Assembly: GCF_016466415.2 (NCBI RefSeq)
Contig: NZ_CP066771.1
Span: 1,984,001-2,048,000, forward strand
From: Ralstonia pickettii
Lineage (GTDB): Bacteria > Pseudomonadota > Gammaproteobacteria > Burkholderiales > Burkholderiaceae
Length of the DNA: 64,000 nt
Direction: 5' to 3'
Each line of letters begins with the position of its first letter. The first letter of the stretch is position 1. Below are positions 10,701 through 21,481 of the stretch, piece by piece. A program made the translations under genes and the position numbers. Below the pieces are notes generated by a model. It was not told where the DNA came from. It ran no database searches and worked only from the letters and a program-made list of their open reading frames with translations.

Positions 10701-11954
10701 TCAGCGATCGATCTCGCCAAACACGATGTCCTGCGTACCGATGATCGTCACCGCATCGGCAATCATGTGACCCTTCGCCATTTCGTCGAGCGCGGCCAGA
10801 TGAACGAAGCCCGGGGCGCGAATCTTCAGACGGTACGGCTTGTTGGCGCCGTCGGAGATTGCATAGATGCCGAACTCGCCCTTCGGGTGCTCAACGGCGG
10901 CATACGCCTCGCCTTCGGGCACGTGCATGCCTTCCGTGAAGAGCTTGAAGTGGTGAATCAGCTCTTCCATGTTGGTCTTCATGTCCACGCGCGACGGAGG
11001 CGCCACCTTGTGGTTATCGGTGATCACCGGACCCGGGTTCTTGCGCAGCCACTCGATGCACTGACGGATGATGCGATTGCTCTGGCGCATTTCTTCGACG
11101 CGCACCAGATAGCGGTCGTAGCAATCACCGTTCACGCCGACCGGAATGTCGAAATCGATGCGGTCGTACACTTCGTACGGCTGCTTCTTGCGCACATCCC
11201 ATTCGATGCCAGAACCACGCAGCATCGCACCCGAGAAGCCCTTGTTCAGTGCGCGCTCCGGGCTCACCACGCCGATGCCAACCAGGCGCTGCTTCCAAAT
11301 CCGGTTGTCCGTCAGCAGCGTTTCGTATTCGTCAACGTACTTCGGGAAGCGGTTGGTAAAGTCTTCAATGAAGTCCAGCAGCGAGCCCGAACGCGTTTCG
11401 TTCAGGGCGGCCAAGGCCTTCTCGTTGCGCACCTTGGATGCCTTGTATTGCGGCATCGTGTCGGGCAGGTCGCGATACACGCCGCCCGGACGGTAGTAGG
11501 CTGCGTGCATGCGCGCGCCTGACACCGCCTCGTACATATCGAACAGATCTTCGCGCTCGCGGAAGGCGTACAGGAACACCGCCATGGCGCCCACGTCCAG
11601 CGCGTGCGAACCGATCCACATCAGGTGGTTCATGATCCGCGTGATTTCGTCGAACATGACGCGGATGTACTGGGCGCGCAGCGGCACCTCGAGACCCAGC
11701 AGGCGCTCGATTGCCATCACGTAGGCGTGCTCGTTGACCATCATCGACACGTAGTCGAGACGGTCCATGTACGGCACGCTCTGAATCCAGGTCTTCTGTT
11801 CAGCGAGCTTTTCCGTCGCGCGATGCAGCAGACCGATGTGCGGGTCGGCGCGTTGAATGACTTCGCCGTCCAGCTCCAGCACGAGGCGCAGCACGCCGTG
11901 TGCGGCCGGGTGTTGCGGACCGAAGTTCAGGGTGTAGTTCTTGATATCTGCCAT
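10701..11954 (-). CDS. nuoD: NADH-quinone oxidoreductase subunit D
   Basis: 417 residues. NuoD is related to the large subunit of NiFe hydrogenases and forms the quinone-binding site with NuoB. The N-terminal loop [20 protein letters not shown] (residues 12-31) contains the quinone-site histidines, and [15 protein letters not shown] near residue 64 is also a family signature. It follows nuoC by 13 bases. Confidence 0.97.
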   Translation of the reverse strand: MADIKNYTLNFGPQHPAAHGVLRLVLELDGEVIQRADPHIGLLHRATEKLAEQKTWIQSVPYMDRLDYVSMMVNEHAYVMAIERLLGLEVPLRAQYIRVMFDEITRIMNHLMWIGSHALDVGAMAVFLYAFREREDLFDMYEAVSGARMHAAYYRPGGVYRDLPDTMPQYKASKVRNEKALAALNETRSGSLLDFIEDFTNRFPKYVDEYETLLTDNRIWKQRLVGIGVVSPERALNKGFSGAMLRGSGIEWDVRKKQPYEVYDRIDFDIPVGVNGDCYDRYLVRVEEMRQSNRIIRQCIEWLRKNPGPVITDNHKVAPPSRVDMKTNMEELIHHFKLFTEGMHVPEGEAYAAVEHPKGEFGIYAISDGANKPYRLKIRAPGFVHLAALDEMAKGHMIADAVTIIGTQDIVFGEIDR

Positions 11955-11967
11955 GATCGGGCGCCCT

Positions 11968-12570
11968 TCAGTGCTTCAGACCACCGTATTGATCCTCGCG
12001 GATCACACGCGGCGTAATCTCGCGCGGCTCGATGGTCACCGGCTGATAGACCACGCGGCGCTGCACCGGGTCGTAGCGCATTTCAACGTAACCCGACACG
12101 GGGAAATCCTTGCGGAACGGATGGCCGATGAAGCCGTAGTCGGTCAGGATGCGACGCAGGTCCGGGTGGCCTTCGAACACCAGGCCATAGAGGTCAAATG
12201 CCTCACGTTCGTACCAGTCGGCGGAATTCCAGATCGTCGTCACGGACGCCACCACCGGCAGGTCATCGTCCGGCGCGAACACGCGAACGCGAACACGCCA
12301 GTTGTGCGTGATCGACAGCAGGTGGGACACAGCAGCAAAACGCGGGCCGTTCCAGGCACCGTCACCGTAATCGGCATAATCGACGCCACACAGGTCGATC
12401 AGCTGCTCAAATTTAAGCGAGGCGTCGTCGCGCAGCGTGCGCATGACGTCGTAGTAATCGGCAGCCTTCACTACGAGAGTGAGTTCACCAATCGACTCAG
12501 TCAGGCTTTGAACGCGATCGCCCAGCGCCTTTTCCAGCGCGGCCTTCAGGGTGGCAAGCTTCTCGGTCAT
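11968..12570 (-). CDS. nuoC: NADH-quinone oxidoreductase subunit C
   Basis: 200 residues and separate from nuoD, unlike the fused NuoCD of enterobacteria. The 30-kDa subunit signature [22 protein letters not shown] is present near residues 112-133. This is a structural subunit of the peripheral arm that interfaces with NuoD and NuoB. Only one base separates it from the nuoB stop, so the two are probably translationally coupled. Confidence 0.97.
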   Translation of the reverse strand: MTEKLATLKAALEKALGDRVQSLTESIGELTLVVKAADYYDVMRTLRDDASLKFEQLIDLCGVDYADYGDGAWNGPRFAAVSHLLSITHNWRVRVRVFAPDDDLPVVASVTTIWNSADWYEREAFDLYGLVFEGHPDLRRILTDYGFIGHPFRKDFPVSGYVEMRYDPVQRRVVYQPVTIEPREITPRVIREDQYGGLKH

Positions 12571-12571
12571 G

Positions 12572-13054
12572 TCAGGCCTTGCGCGCGATGGTGTTGGTGC
12601 GACGGATCTTGGCCTGCAGCTGGATGATGCCGTAGATCAGCGCTTCAGCCGTGGGCGGACAGCCCGGCACGTACACATCGACCGGCACGATGCGATCGCA
12701 GCCCCGCACGACAGAATACGAGTAGTGATAGTAACCGCCGCCATTCGCGCACGAGCCCATGGAGATGACCCAGCGAGGCTCGGCCATCTGGTCGTACACC
12801 TTGCGCAATGCAGGCGCCATCTTGTTGCACAGTGTGCCGGCCACGATCATCACGTCAGACTGACGCGGCGACGGACGAAACACCACGCCGAAACGGTCCA
12901 GGTCATAACGCGACGCGCCGGCATGCATCATTTCCACAGCACAGCACGCCAGACCGAACGTCATCGGCCACAGGGACCCGGTACGGGTCCAATTGATCAG
13001 CTTGTCAGCGGTTGTCGTGACAAAGCCTTCGTTGAGTACGCCTTCGATCGCCAT
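12572..13054 (-). CDS. nuoB: NADH-quinone oxidoreductase subunit B
   Basis: 160 residues. NuoB holds the terminal 4Fe-4S cluster N2, which reduces quinone. The cluster ligands are visible as the tandem cysteines in [12 protein letters not shown] (residues 33-44), the cysteine in MGSCANGGG near residue 101 and the one in [12 protein letters not shown] near residue 130. It lies between nuoA (6-base gap) and nuoC. Confidence 0.97.
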   Translation of the reverse strand: MAIEGVLNEGFVTTTADKLINWTRTGSLWPMTFGLACCAVEMMHAGASRYDLDRFGVVFRPSPRQSDVMIVAGTLCNKMAPALRKVYDQMAEPRWVISMGSCANGGGYYHYSYSVVRGCDRIVPVDVYVPGCPPTAEALIYGIIQLQAKIRRTNTIARKA

Positions 13055-13060
13055 TTCACA

Positions 13061-13420
13061 TCACTCCCAATCGAGCGCGCCTTTTTTCCAGATGTAGACG
13101 AAGCCCACGAGAAACTCGAGAAGAAACACGCCCATCGCGAAGAACCCCGGCCAGCCGATCTCACGCAGCGCCACGCCCCACGGGAAGAGGAACGCGGTCT
13201 CCAGATCGAACAGGATGAACAGGATGGCGATGAGGTAATAGCGCACGTCGAACTTCATGCGCGCGTCTTCGAATGCTTCGAAGCCGCACTCGTACGGCGA
13301 GAGCTTGTCAGGATCGGGATTGTTCGGACCGAGGACTCGGCCGATGGTCATCAGCGCAAGGCCAAGGCCAACACCGACAACGATGAACAACAGTACGGGG
13401 AAATAGGCTTCGAGGTTCAA
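13061..13420 (-). CDS. nuoA: NADH-quinone oxidoreductase subunit A (first gene of the nuo operon)
   Basis: 119 residues and three membrane helices. NuoA is a small membrane-arm subunit next to the quinone cavity. The conserved loop [34 protein letters not shown] (residues 39-72) is the family hallmark, including the loop cysteine. It opens the operon and lies 163 bases downstream of tRNA-Leu on the same strand. That gap could hold the nuo promoter, but no clear -35/-10 pair could be picked out. Confidence 0.97.
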   Translation of the reverse strand: MNLEAYFPVLLFIVVGVGLGLALMTIGRVLGPNNPDPDKLSPYECGFEAFEDARMKFDVRYYLIAILFILFDLETAFLFPWGVALREIGWPGFFAMGVFLLEFLVGFVYIWKKGALDWE

Positions 13421-13583
13421 GGGACGCCCGCCTTTTTGAATGGTTGCAACAGCACTGCCCGCAGGCGGCGCCTTGTCGCCCCATCGAAGGCGCCGGGTCC
13501 GCAGCCTTACGACGCCTCGACTGCGCGTCGTCTTGCGGAGGGGCCTGCGCGGAACATCCCGTGGAACAGACCCCGAATTTGAT

Positions 13584-13668
13584 TGGTGCCGACGGCGAGA
13601 CTCGAACTCGCACAGCTTTCGCCACTACCCCCTCAAGATAGCGTGTCTACCAATTTCACCACGTCGGC
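13584..13668 (-). tRNA. tRNA-Leu (anticodon GAG)
   Basis: On the minus strand the 85-nt sequence folds as a class II tRNA. The acceptor stem is GCCGACG/CGTCGGC and the D-arm contains AAATTGGTAGAC. The anticodon stem CTATC/GGTAG encloses the loop TTGAGGG, giving anticodon GAG (reads CUC/CUU). A short variable arm and a T-arm with GTTCGAGTC follow, and the 3' CCA is encoded. Position between secG and nuoA is the usual arrangement in Burkholderiaceae. Confidence 0.96.
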
Positions 13669-13847
13669 TGGGGGAAGAAACTTTATCAGGAACCCGGTTG
13701 AGACTTAGCGCCCCTGCCCGTTTTCCGTATTGTTTCAAGCCTTGCATTCTACCGCAAAGCGAAGCTTTTGTTCAATGCACAAAGAAAAATCTTATGCTTC
13801 GCGGCGCGCTGAAAACCCAAACAGTACGCCGCGATCGTTACATCAAA

Positions 13848-14210
13848 TTACTTGGGCACAGCGGGCGAGGAAGCTGCGGCCGGACCAGCAGCCGGAGCCG
13901 AGGCCGCCGGTGCCGACGCCGTGGACGTAACAGGTGCGACCGAACCCATCACACCCGCAGACACACTGCCCTTGCTGGTGCCGATCAGCGTCAGCGCCAA
14001 CGTGGCAATGAAAAACACGGTAGCCAGCACAGCCGTCGTGCGCGACAAGAAGTTGGCCGAGCCGGTTGCGCCGAACAGGCTACCCGACGCACCGGAGCCA
14101 AAGGCTGCCCCAACGTCGGCGCCCTTGCCGTGCTGCAGCAGCACCAGGCCGATCACACCGAGCGCGCTCAGGATTTGTGCCACCAGCAGCAGAGTCTTCA
14201 GAATTGCCAT
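13848..14210 (-). CDS. secG: Protein-export membrane protein SecG
   Basis: 120 residues from ATG 14210 (MAILKTLLLVAQILSALGV), preceded by GAGAGAA as ribosome-binding site. The frame is open 33 bases further upstream, but that part is not SecG-like. Two membrane helices flank the conserved segment VLLQHGKGADVGAAFGSGASGSLFG (about residues 23-47). SecG associates with SecYE in the translocon. The C-terminal tail is an Ala/Pro/Ser-rich low-complexity region, common in betaproteobacterial SecG. It lies 62 bases downstream of tpiA on the same strand. Confidence 0.95.
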   Translation of the reverse strand: MAILKTLLLVAQILSALGVIGLVLLQHGKGADVGAAFGSGASGSLFGATGSANFLSRTTAVLATVFFIATLALTLIGTSKGSVSAGVMGSVAPVTSTASAPAASAPAAGPAAASSPAVPK

Positions 14211-14272
14211 TTCGTTTCTCTCAATAATACGTTGCAGTCGCACATCGGTGACATTGCGACTCGATCCGTCGT

Positions 14273-15019
14273 TTATGCGCGACCGATCGCCAGGAAATCT
14301 TCGGCCTTCAGGGAGGCGCCGCCGATCAGGCCACCATCGATGTCCGCCATAGCAAACAGTTCGCCGGCATTGTCCGGCTTGACGCTTCCGCCATACAGAA
14401 TTGCTAAGCGCTGCGCCACACCCGCATCCCGGGCAGCGACGCGCGCTCGAAGGAACGCATGCACAGCCTGCGCCTGCTCGCTGGATGCGGTTTTGCCTGT
14501 GCCGATCGCCCAGACCGGCTCATAAGCCACAACAATACGACCCAGTTGCTCCACCGACAGCGCTTCCAGTACCGCATCCAGTTGCCGGCCCACCACCTGC
14601 TCGGTCTCACCGGCTTCGCGCTGCGCAAGCGTTTCGCCCACACAGACGATCGGTGTGATGCCGTGTTCGAGCGCGCGCAGGGCCTTGGCCGCCACTTGCG
14701 CGTCGGTTTCACCGTGGTACGACCGACGCTCGGAGTGCCCAACGATCACGTAGCCGCAACCGAATTCCGACAACATCGACGCCGCCACTTCGCCCGTAAA
14801 GGCGCCGCGCGCTTCAGCCGAAACATCCTGTGCACCCCATGCCACCGCAGAACCGGCGAGCAGCGACTGGCACTGCGCCAGGTACGGAAACGGCGCACAT
14901 ACCGCCAGCGTGGCGGCGGTTTTGCCTGCGGCCTTGATCTGCTCAAGCAGCGCGGCGTTCGTGCTCAGGCTGCCATGCAGCTTCCAGTTCCCCACCACCA
15001 GCTTCGGTCTTGCGTTCAC
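14273..15019 (-). CDS. tpiA: Triosephosphate isomerase
   Basis: 248 residues. TpiA interconverts dihydroxyacetone phosphate and glyceraldehyde 3-phosphate in the cytosol. Active-site elements are intact: the substrate lysine in VGNWKLHGS (residues 9-17), the electrophile histidine in the IVGHSERR stretch (about residue 92), the catalytic glutamate in [11 protein letters not shown] (about residue 164) and the phosphate-binding [12 protein letters not shown] (about residue 208). The tpiA-secG-tRNA-nuo order is characteristic of the Burkholderiales. Confidence 0.97.
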   Translation of the reverse strand: MNARPKLVVGNWKLHGSLSTNAALLEQIKAAGKTAATLAVCAPFPYLAQCQSLLAGSAVAWGAQDVSAEARGAFTGEVAASMLSEFGCGYVIVGHSERRSYHGETDAQVAAKALRALEHGITPIVCVGETLAQREAGETEQVVGRQLDAVLEALSVEQLGRIVVAYEPVWAIGTGKTASSEQAQAVHAFLRARVAARDAGVAQRLAILYGGSVKPDNAGELFAMADIDGGLIGGASLKAEDFLAIGRA

Positions 15020-15098
15020 GTTTTGCCCGGTCGACTGTCAAATAAACCCAGCATTCTACCGTGGCGGCAAAAACAGGGTCAATTTTGACGTCTTGGAA

Positions 15099-16103
15099 TC
15101 AATCCCAAACCAACATGATCTTGCCGATATGGGCGCTCGATTCCATCAGCGCGTGGGCCTGGGCCGCCTGCGCGGCCGGCATGACCTCATGGACGACCGG
15201 CTTAACGCGCCCAGAAGCTAGCAACGGCCAGACCGTTTCATACAGATTGGCCGCGATGGCGGCCTTGAACGCGACGGGACGCGGGCGCAGTGTCGAACCC
15301 GTCAGCGTAAGGCGGCGGCGCAGGATGTCACCCAGCGGCACTTCGGCTTTGGCGCCGCCCAGCAATGCAATCAATACGATGCGACCGTCGTCAGCAGTGC
15401 AGGCAATTTCGCGCGCGACATAGCTGCCGCCGACCATGTCGAGCACCACGTCGGCGCCGGGGCCCGTCTCAGCCTTGACGATCTCGACAAAATCTTCGGT
15501 CTTGTAATTGATGGCGCGCGCAGCACCGAGTTTGACGCACGCGTCGCATTTGTCGGCGCTACCTGCCGTCGCAAAAACACGGTGACCCAATGCGGACGCG
15601 ATCTGAATGGCCGTCGTTCCGATGCCACTGGAGCCACCTTGCACGAGCAGCGTTTCATCGGCACCGTGTGCGCCGCGCCCCAGCAAGCCGCGGTCGAATA
15701 CGTTCGACCACACGGTGAAATAGTTCTCCGGCAACGCAGCGGCTTCCACATCGGACAAACCGGCCGGCACGGGCAGCACCTGGCCCAGCGGTGCCGTGCA
15801 GAACTCCGCGTAGCCCCCTCCCTGCACCAGCGCGCAGACGCGATCGCCCACCTTCAAGCCGTAGCGATTGTCAGCATGCGCCAGATCACCACTGACAATT
15901 TCGCCCGCGACTTCCAGTCCGGGAATGTCGGACGCACCGGGCGGCACCGGATAATTGCCTGTCCGCTGAAACACATCCGGCCGGTTCACGCCGGCAGCGC
16001 GCACACGGATCAACACCTCACCAGCCTTGGTTTCCGGCATCGGGCGCTCGCCGAGCTTCAGGACTTCAGGGCCACCGTATTGGGTGATTTCAATCGCTTT
16101 CAT
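15099..16103 (-). CDS. NAD(P)H quinone oxidoreductase, zinc-independent MDR family (PIG3 type)
   Basis: 334 residues. The N-terminal GroES-like domain begins MKAIEITQYGGPEVLKLGERP, and the Rossmann domain carries the nucleotide loop QGGSSGIGTTAIQIASALG (about residues 153-171). It lacks the zinc-binding residues of alcohol dehydrogenases and resembles the PIG3/quinone oxidoreductase branch of the medium-chain reductases, which reduce quinones or other electrophiles. The exact substrate cannot be told. It is transcribed in the same direction as tpiA and may share a transcript with the HAD gene upstream (39-base gap). Confidence 0.88.
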   Translation of the reverse strand: MKAIEITQYGGPEVLKLGERPMPETKAGEVLIRVRAAGVNRPDVFQRTGNYPVPPGASDIPGLEVAGEIVSGDLAHADNRYGLKVGDRVCALVQGGGYAEFCTAPLGQVLPVPAGLSDVEAAALPENYFTVWSNVFDRGLLGRGAHGADETLLVQGGSSGIGTTAIQIASALGHRVFATAGSADKCDACVKLGAARAINYKTEDFVEIVKAETGPGADVVLDMVGGSYVAREIACTADDGRIVLIALLGGAKAEVPLGDILRRRLTLTGSTLRPRPVAFKAAIAANLYETVWPLLASGRVKPVVHEVMPAAQAAQAHALMESSAHIGKIMLVWD

Positions 16104-16142
16104 GGGAATCGGATCAATGAGGTTTACGACGCGACGCTCGAG

Positions 16143-17096
16143 TTACGAGACGCTACGCTTGGGCTCGACAAAATGTTGCGGAATGCCACGCGTGGTTTCG
16201 CGCATGATTTCCTGTTTGCCGTGGACGATGCCGTCGGCGATCTTCCCGATATGCAACTTCAGCCACATCTCTGTCGGGGAGCCCGCGCGATAGTCCGCCG
16301 GGCCGAGCATGTCGACGCGATCATCGGCACGCAAGTTGTCGGCCTGCTCGAACGAACGCGGGCTTTCAGGGTTGTAGACCGCATAGGTACGGCCGCCGCC
16401 CTTGCGGGCAACCGAAAACGCCGGAATGTCGCTCGGCCCATCGGCCACGTAGATCATGTTTGCGAACGGCACGCGGCGCTCGTCTTCGGCAATCGAGGAG
16501 TTGACACTTACGGCTTCGGGGTGCTTGTTGACGCCCTTGTTGATCTCGAACAGCGCCCGCGTCTTGGTCGTGTTGTCAATCGCATAGATGATTTCCGAGA
16601 CAACCGGCCGGCCATCCGCGTTCATGTCGGGCGCCTCCAGGAATTCGCAGCCCCACACGCCATCGATGTATGGGGCAATGGGTGAGCCCTTGATCATCTC
16701 CGTCAGGCCCGTGCTGACAATGTAGTGCTCAAGCTTGATGTCGAACGCTTGGTAAGCCCCGTTGTCGCGCACCCACGCCTTGCTGCGCTCGAAAAAATCC
16801 GTTACGCCGGGAAAGAATTCAAGTTCGGCGCCCAGCTCGCGCAGCGTAGCGTTGTCGAGACCGCCCATGCGGCCGTCGCGCACATGGCGCAGCAGCACAT
16901 TGAGATAAAACGTTTCGTGGTTGACCTTCTGGCCACGTGATTCGATTTCGCGCGACCCCGCTGCCACTTCATCCCAGAAGGCTTGCTCGGAGATGTTGAA
17001 GCGGTCGAACAGCGGCACTTGCATGTAGCGCGGGATCAGCGTCTTGTCGAAGTCCCAGACGATGGCGATGCGGTTTTGCTCGAACAGGCGGCTCAT
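16143..17096 (-). CDS. HAD-family hydrolase
   Basis: 317 residues from ATG 17096 (MSRLFEQNRIAIVWDFDKT). The frame extends upstream to 17243, but that part covers the pnp terminator and reads as non-coding. HAD motif I is DFDKTLIP (Asp nucleophile about residue 15). Motif II is the Thr in YIVSTGLTEMI, and the acidic motif IV is DGPSDIPAF near residue 230. The insert between motifs is large. Phosphatase or phosphonatase activity is likely, but the substrate is unknown. The start fits because it begins just after the pnp terminator. Confidence 0.85.
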   Translation of the reverse strand: MSRLFEQNRIAIVWDFDKTLIPRYMQVPLFDRFNISEQAFWDEVAAGSREIESRGQKVNHETFYLNVLLRHVRDGRMGGLDNATLRELGAELEFFPGVTDFFERSKAWVRDNGAYQAFDIKLEHYIVSTGLTEMIKGSPIAPYIDGVWGCEFLEAPDMNADGRPVVSEIIYAIDNTTKTRALFEINKGVNKHPEAVSVNSSIAEDERRVPFANMIYVADGPSDIPAFSVARKGGGRTYAVYNPESPRSFEQADNLRADDRVDMLGPADYRAGSPTEMWLKLHIGKIADGIVHGKQEIMRETTRGIPQHFVEPKRSVS

Positions 17097-17146
17097 GATG
17101 GGGCGCAAAGGCGCAACGGGAAGAACTCGCGACGCAGTGTAAACAA

Positions 17147-17180
17147 AAAAACGGCTGGACATCGTCCAGCCGTTTTTCTT
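17147..17180 (-). terminator. Intrinsic terminator after pnp
   Basis: On the minus strand an AACGGCTGGAC arm pairs with GTCCAGCCGTT around a short loop and is followed by a run of seven T residues. It begins about 17 bases after the pnp stop codon, so it ends the rpsO-pnp transcript before the HAD gene. The flanking A-rich side means it could also work weakly in the other direction. Confidence 0.85.
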
Positions 17181-17196
17181 GGCGAAAACCGCTCGC

Positions 17197-19371
17197 TTAT
17201 TGCTGTTGTTGCTGCTGTTGTTGCGAGGCAGCGTCGCCAGCACCAGGTGCTTGCGGTGCAGCGGCCGGCACGTCGCCTTCTTCGGCCTTGGCGGCCTTGA
17301 TCGACAGACGCATACGGCCCTTCTCGTCAGTGCTCAGCAGCTTCACGCGCACAGCCTGACCTTCCTTCACATAGTCGGAAACCTGGTTCACGCGCTCGTT
17401 GGCGATCTCCGAGATGTGCAGCAGACCGTCCTTGCCCGGCAGGATGTTCACGATCGCGCCAAAGTCCAGCAGCTTGAGAACCGTGCCGCTGTAGATCTTG
17501 CCCACTTCGGCTTCGGCCGTGATGCCTTCGATGCGACGCTTGGCTTCTGCCATGCCTTCCGACGACGTCGACGCAATGGTGATCGTGCCGTCTTCCTGGA
17601 TGTCGATCGTGCAGCCGGTTTCCTTGGTCAGTGCCTGGATCGTCGAACCGCCCTTGCCGATCACGTCGCGGATCTTCTCCGGATTGATCTTGACGGTGAT
17701 CATGCGCGGAGCGTGTTCCGACAGCTCGGTACGTGCGCCGCCCATGGCAGCCTGCATCTTGCCCAGGATGTGCAGACGGCCTTCCTTGGCTTGCGCCAGC
17801 GCCACCTGCATGATTTCCTTGGTGATGCCCTGCACCTTGATGTCCATTTGCAGTGCGGTGATACCAGCGTCGGTACCCGCGACCTTGAAGTCCATGTCGC
17901 CCAGGTGATCTTCGTCGCCCAGAATGTCGGTCAGCACGGCGAACTTGTTGTCTTCCAGGATCAGGCCCATGGCCACGCCGGCCACGTGCGCCTTGAGGGG
18001 CACGCCAGCATCCATCAGCGCCAGCGAACCGCCACACACCGAAGCCATCGACGACGAGCCGTTCGACTCGGTGATTTCCGACACCAGACGGATCGTGTAA
18101 GCGAATTCGTCGTCCTTCGGCAGCACCGGAATCAGAGCGCGCTTGGCCAGACGGCCGTGGCCGACTTCGCGGCGCTTCGGGCTGCCCACGCGACCGGTTT
18201 CGCCCGTGGCGAATGGCGGCATGTTGTAGTGGAGCATGAAGCGATCACGGTACTCGCCTTGCAGCGCGTCGATGATCTGCTCGTCGCTCTTGGTGCCGAG
18301 CGTAGCCACCACCAGCGCTTGCGTTTCACCACGCGTGAACAGGGCCGAGCCGTGCGCACGCGGCAGCACCGACGAACGGATCTCGATCGGGCGCACCGTG
18401 CGGGTGTCGCGACCGTCGATACGCGGTTCGCCGTTCAGGATCTGACCGCGCACGATCTTCGATTCGAGTTCGAACAGGATGTTGTCGACTTCCACGCCGT
18501 CAGCTTCCACACCGGCTTCGGCCAGCTTGGTCGCAACCGACTTGTAGACTTCCTTGAGCTTCTGGCTGCGGGCCGACTTCTGGCGCAGTTGGTAAGCGGC
18601 TTGCAGATCGGCCAGGCCCAGTTCGGACACCTTGGCGACCAGCGCTTCGTTCTTCGGAGCCGCTTGCCAATCCCACTCGGGCTTACCGCCGTCGCGCACC
18701 AGCTCGTGGATCGCGTTGATGGCGATCTGCATCTGCTCATGGCCGTACACCACGGCGCCCAGCATGACTTCTTCCGACAGCTGCTGCGCTTCCGATTCGA
18801 CCATCAGCACAGCACGCTCGGTACCGGCCACAACCAGGTCCAGATCCGAATGCGCGAGTTGGGCACGATTCGGGTTCAGCAGGTACTGGCCATCCTTGTA
18901 ACCCACGCGGGCAGCGCCCACCGGGCCGTTGAACGGCAGACCCGACACGGCCAGCGCAGCCGAAGCAGCCACCAGCGCCGGGATGTCGGCCGGCACCTCC
19001 GGGTTCATCGACAGCACGTGGATCACGACCTGGACTTCGTTGTAGAAGCCTTCCGGGAACAGCGGACGCAGCGGACGATCGATCAGGCGCGAGGTCAGCG
19101 TTTCGTTTTCCGACGGACGGCCTTCACGCTTGAAGAAGCCCCCCGGAATCTTGCCGGCAGCGTAGGTCTTCTCGAGGTAGTCGACGGTCAGCGGGAAGAA
19201 GTCTTGACCCGGCTTCGGGTTCTTGGCGCCCACCACGGTGGCGAGCACGACGGTGTCGTCCATATCGAGCAGCACAGCGCCGCTCGCCTGACGGGCGATC
19301 TCACCCGTCTCCATGCGGACCTTATGGCCGCCCCATTGGAATTCTTTGACGACCTTATTGAACATGGTCAT
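17197..19371 (-). CDS. pnp: Polyribonucleotide nucleotidyltransferase (PNPase)
   Basis: 724 residues from ATG 19371, which has GGAGA four bases upstream. The next in-frame ATG, 19365, is an alternative start. PNPase degrades RNA phosphorolytically from the 3' end and is a degradosome partner. It has two RNase PH domains, with the family signature GERYRDRF-like block near residue 390. A KH domain ([19 protein letters not shown], about residue 562) and an S1 domain ([31 protein letters not shown], about residue 625) follow. The tail ends in eight consecutive glutamines encoded by mixed CAA/CAG codons. It lies downstream of rpsO, the classic pairing. Confidence 0.97.
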   Translation of the reverse strand: MTMFNKVVKEFQWGGHKVRMETGEIARQASGAVLLDMDDTVVLATVVGAKNPKPGQDFFPLTVDYLEKTYAAGKIPGGFFKREGRPSENETLTSRLIDRPLRPLFPEGFYNEVQVVIHVLSMNPEVPADIPALVAASAALAVSGLPFNGPVGAARVGYKDGQYLLNPNRAQLAHSDLDLVVAGTERAVLMVESEAQQLSEEVMLGAVVYGHEQMQIAINAIHELVRDGGKPEWDWQAAPKNEALVAKVSELGLADLQAAYQLRQKSARSQKLKEVYKSVATKLAEAGVEADGVEVDNILFELESKIVRGQILNGEPRIDGRDTRTVRPIEIRSSVLPRAHGSALFTRGETQALVVATLGTKSDEQIIDALQGEYRDRFMLHYNMPPFATGETGRVGSPKRREVGHGRLAKRALIPVLPKDDEFAYTIRLVSEITESNGSSSMASVCGGSLALMDAGVPLKAHVAGVAMGLILEDNKFAVLTDILGDEDHLGDMDFKVAGTDAGITALQMDIKVQGITKEIMQVALAQAKEGRLHILGKMQAAMGGARTELSEHAPRMITVKINPEKIRDVIGKGGSTIQALTKETGCTIDIQEDGTITIASTSSEGMAEAKRRIEGITAEAEVGKIYSGTVLKLLDFGAIVNILPGKDGLLHISEIANERVNQVSDYVKEGQAVRVKLLSTDEKGRMRLSIKAAKAEEGDVPAAAPQAPGAGDAASQQQQQQQQ

Positions 19372-19616
19372 AGCATCTCCTGTTCGGTATTCGCGGCGCG
19401 CTTCATTGCGCTTCACCGCGACAAACACGTTCCGTAAGACGGTGCGGTTGCAGAGGTGTGTTTTATGCCATTCCAGCGCAGCGCTGGCATCAATGCCGCG
19501 TTGGAATGACACAAGGCCCTGCTTCCTGCCGCCCCCGGTCCTTGGCAGCCGCTCCATTTTGAACTAGCCGACTGCCATCACTCACCGGTTGCCCGGCGCG
19601 GCCACAAACGCGGCCG

Positions 19617-19656
19617 CCAAAAACAAAATGCCTGCATCAGCACGCTGACGCAGGCA
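19617..19656 (-). terminator. Intrinsic terminator after rpsO
   Basis: On the minus strand TGCCTGCGTCAG pairs with CTGATGCAGGCA (12 bp including one G-U), followed by TTTTGTTTTT. It starts 34 bases after the rpsO stop codon. Partial read-through is expected because pnp usually shares the rpsO promoter. The rest of the 318-base rpsO-pnp gap shows no ORF. Confidence 0.85.
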
Positions 19657-19689
19657 CTTTTCATCACGCGCAGTGCGTGATACCCACCA

Positions 19690-19959
19690 TTACTTACGCA
19701 GGCCCAGCTTCGCAACCAGGGCGGTGTAACGGTCAGCGTCCTTGCTCTTGAGGTAGTCCAGCAGACGGCGACGACGGCTCACCATGCGGAGCAGACCGCG
19801 ACGGCTGTGGTGATCCTTCATGTGCGCCTTGAAGTGCGGCTGCAGTTCGTTGATGCGGGCGGTCAGCAGTGCAACTTGCACTTCCGGGCTACCCGTGTCG
19901 TTGGCGCTGCGGCCGTTATCTTTGACGATGTCTTGCTTGTTGATGTCAGCGACGGACAT
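19690..19959 (-). CDS. rpsO: 30S ribosomal protein S15
   Basis: 89 residues from ATG 19959 ([17 protein letters not shown]), the standard S15 length. An earlier in-frame ATG at 20064 would add 35 unrelated residues. The 16S rRNA-binding segments [26 protein letters not shown] (about residues 45-70) are intact. S15 is a primary assembly protein of the 30S subunit and in several bacteria represses its own translation. It sits directly upstream of pnp. Confidence 0.97.
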   Translation of the reverse strand: MSVADINKQDIVKDNGRSANDTGSPEVQVALLTARINELQPHFKAHMKDHHSRRGLLRMVSRRRRLLDYLKSKDADRYTALVAKLGLRK

Positions 19960-20118
19960 TTCGATTCCTTTGACTTGCGGACACTGCAGCGCCGGAATGG
20001 CCGCCGTTGGTGCCGTGTTGAACAATGATCTTGCCGTTCCATCTACAACTGACCTGGACAGCAAGAGCGCGATTATAGCCTAGAACCCCACCCCAGCGAC
20101 AGCCCCGCGTCGTTGCCC

Positions 20119-21378
20119 TCAATGGCGCGCCATCTTGCACGTCGTTGGCAGGGCTGTTTGAGCTTCCGAGATCACTTTCAACGTACGAAACCCGTAGCCG
20201 GAGCCCTCGATATCGAAAGGCGCACCGGGCGTGCCCGTCCGCTCCATCTGCGTGACGACAAGGGGCTGGATGGCTTGATGATCCTCGGGCCGCAGCGTGA
20301 TGCGGTGGAAGCCGTTGTCCAAAGAAGCGCCCTCCAGCGCACGTGCGACGGCGGCAGCTTCCGTGGTTCCCGCTTTGGTGATGGCCGCCGCCAGCATCTC
20401 CACCATCATCTGGTCACGCAGCAGCGGGTAGTCGTCGGCGGGGGCGGGATAGCGGGCGCGGAAGGCCTTGTAGAACGCGTCGGACTTGGCGCCGCCCAAA
20501 TTCGGATGCCATTCCGCGACCGCCACCACACGGCCAACGCCTGCGTCGCCCATCGCACCTGGCGCCCCCAGCGAGTTGCCATAGAACGTGAAGAACCGCG
20601 CCTTCAGTCCGGCATCCCGTGCCGCCTTGACGAGCAGCGTCAAATCATTACCCCAGTTGCCGGTGATGACCGTATCCGCACCGGACGCGGCAATGCGCGC
20701 CACGTACGGCGCAAAATCCTTCACCTTGCCGATGGGGTGCAACACCTCACCAACGACTGCGACGTCCGGCCGCTTCTCGCTCAACTGCTGCCGCGCCAGT
20801 TGCGCCACCTGGCGGCCGAATGTGTAGTCCTGCCCGATCAGGTAGACCCTTTTGACGGCCTTGTCCGCGCGAATCACTTCCGTGAGCGCATGCATGCGCA
20901 TGTCGGCCGATGCGTCAAAGCGGAAATGCCAGAAGCTGCATGCTTCGTTGGTCAGCGCAGGATCGACGGCGGCGTAGTTCAGAAAGAGCACGCGCGCGTC
21001 CGGATGACGTTCGTTGTAGCGCGAGATCGACGTCGACAACGCCGCCGCAGCCGCCGAACTATTGCCCTGCAGCACAAAGCGGATGCCCGCATCCGTCGCG
21101 GCCTGCAACTGCAGCAACGACTCGTCGACACTGTTCTTGCTATCAAAGCGCACAAGGGCAAACGGATGCATGCCATCGGGCAACTTCACACCACCGCGCG
21201 CATTCACACCTTCGATCGCCATGCGCAGATTGCGCTCGACTGCCTCGCCCGCGTTGGCAAACGGGCCTGAAAGACCTTCAATCAGCGCCAGCCGGATCGG
21301 CGCGGCTTCGGGCTGGGCACCTGCTGTCCCACACAACCCAACGGCCGCCAGCGCGGCCACAAACCAACGAAACACCAT
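20119..21378 (-). CDS. ABC transporter substrate-binding protein, branched-chain amino acid (LIV) type
   Basis: 419 residues with a Sec signal peptide, MVFRWFVAALAAVGLCGTAGA, cleaved near residue 21. The mature part is a type I periplasmic binding protein of the Leu/Ile/Val-binding family, shown by LALIEGLSGPFANAGEAVERNLRMAIEGVNARGG at the start and DYTFGRQVA in the middle. The ligand cannot be deduced. No permease or ATPase gene is adjacent, so it is an orphan binding protein within the window. Confidence 0.85.
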   Translation of the reverse strand: MVFRWFVAALAAVGLCGTAGAQPEAAPIRLALIEGLSGPFANAGEAVERNLRMAIEGVNARGGVKLPDGMHPFALVRFDSKNSVDESLLQLQAATDAGIRFVLQGNSSAAAAALSTSISRYNERHPDARVLFLNYAAVDPALTNEACSFWHFRFDASADMRMHALTEVIRADKAVKRVYLIGQDYTFGRQVAQLARQQLSEKRPDVAVVGEVLHPIGKVKDFAPYVARIAASGADTVITGNWGNDLTLLVKAARDAGLKARFFTFYGNSLGAPGAMGDAGVGRVVAVAEWHPNLGGAKSDAFYKAFRARYPAPADDYPLLRDQMMVEMLAAAITKAGTTEAAAVARALEGASLDNGFHRITLRPEDHQAIQPLVVTQMERTGTPGAPFDIEGSGYGFRTLKVISEAQTALPTTCKMARH

Positions 21379-21481
21379 GGCAAATCTCCGTGAAGCGCGG
21401 ATGGTAAAGCGCCGCCGCGTGTCGACACAAGCCGGCGCAAATCACACGCCCTCCTACACTAAGGGCATTGGAGGAACCACT

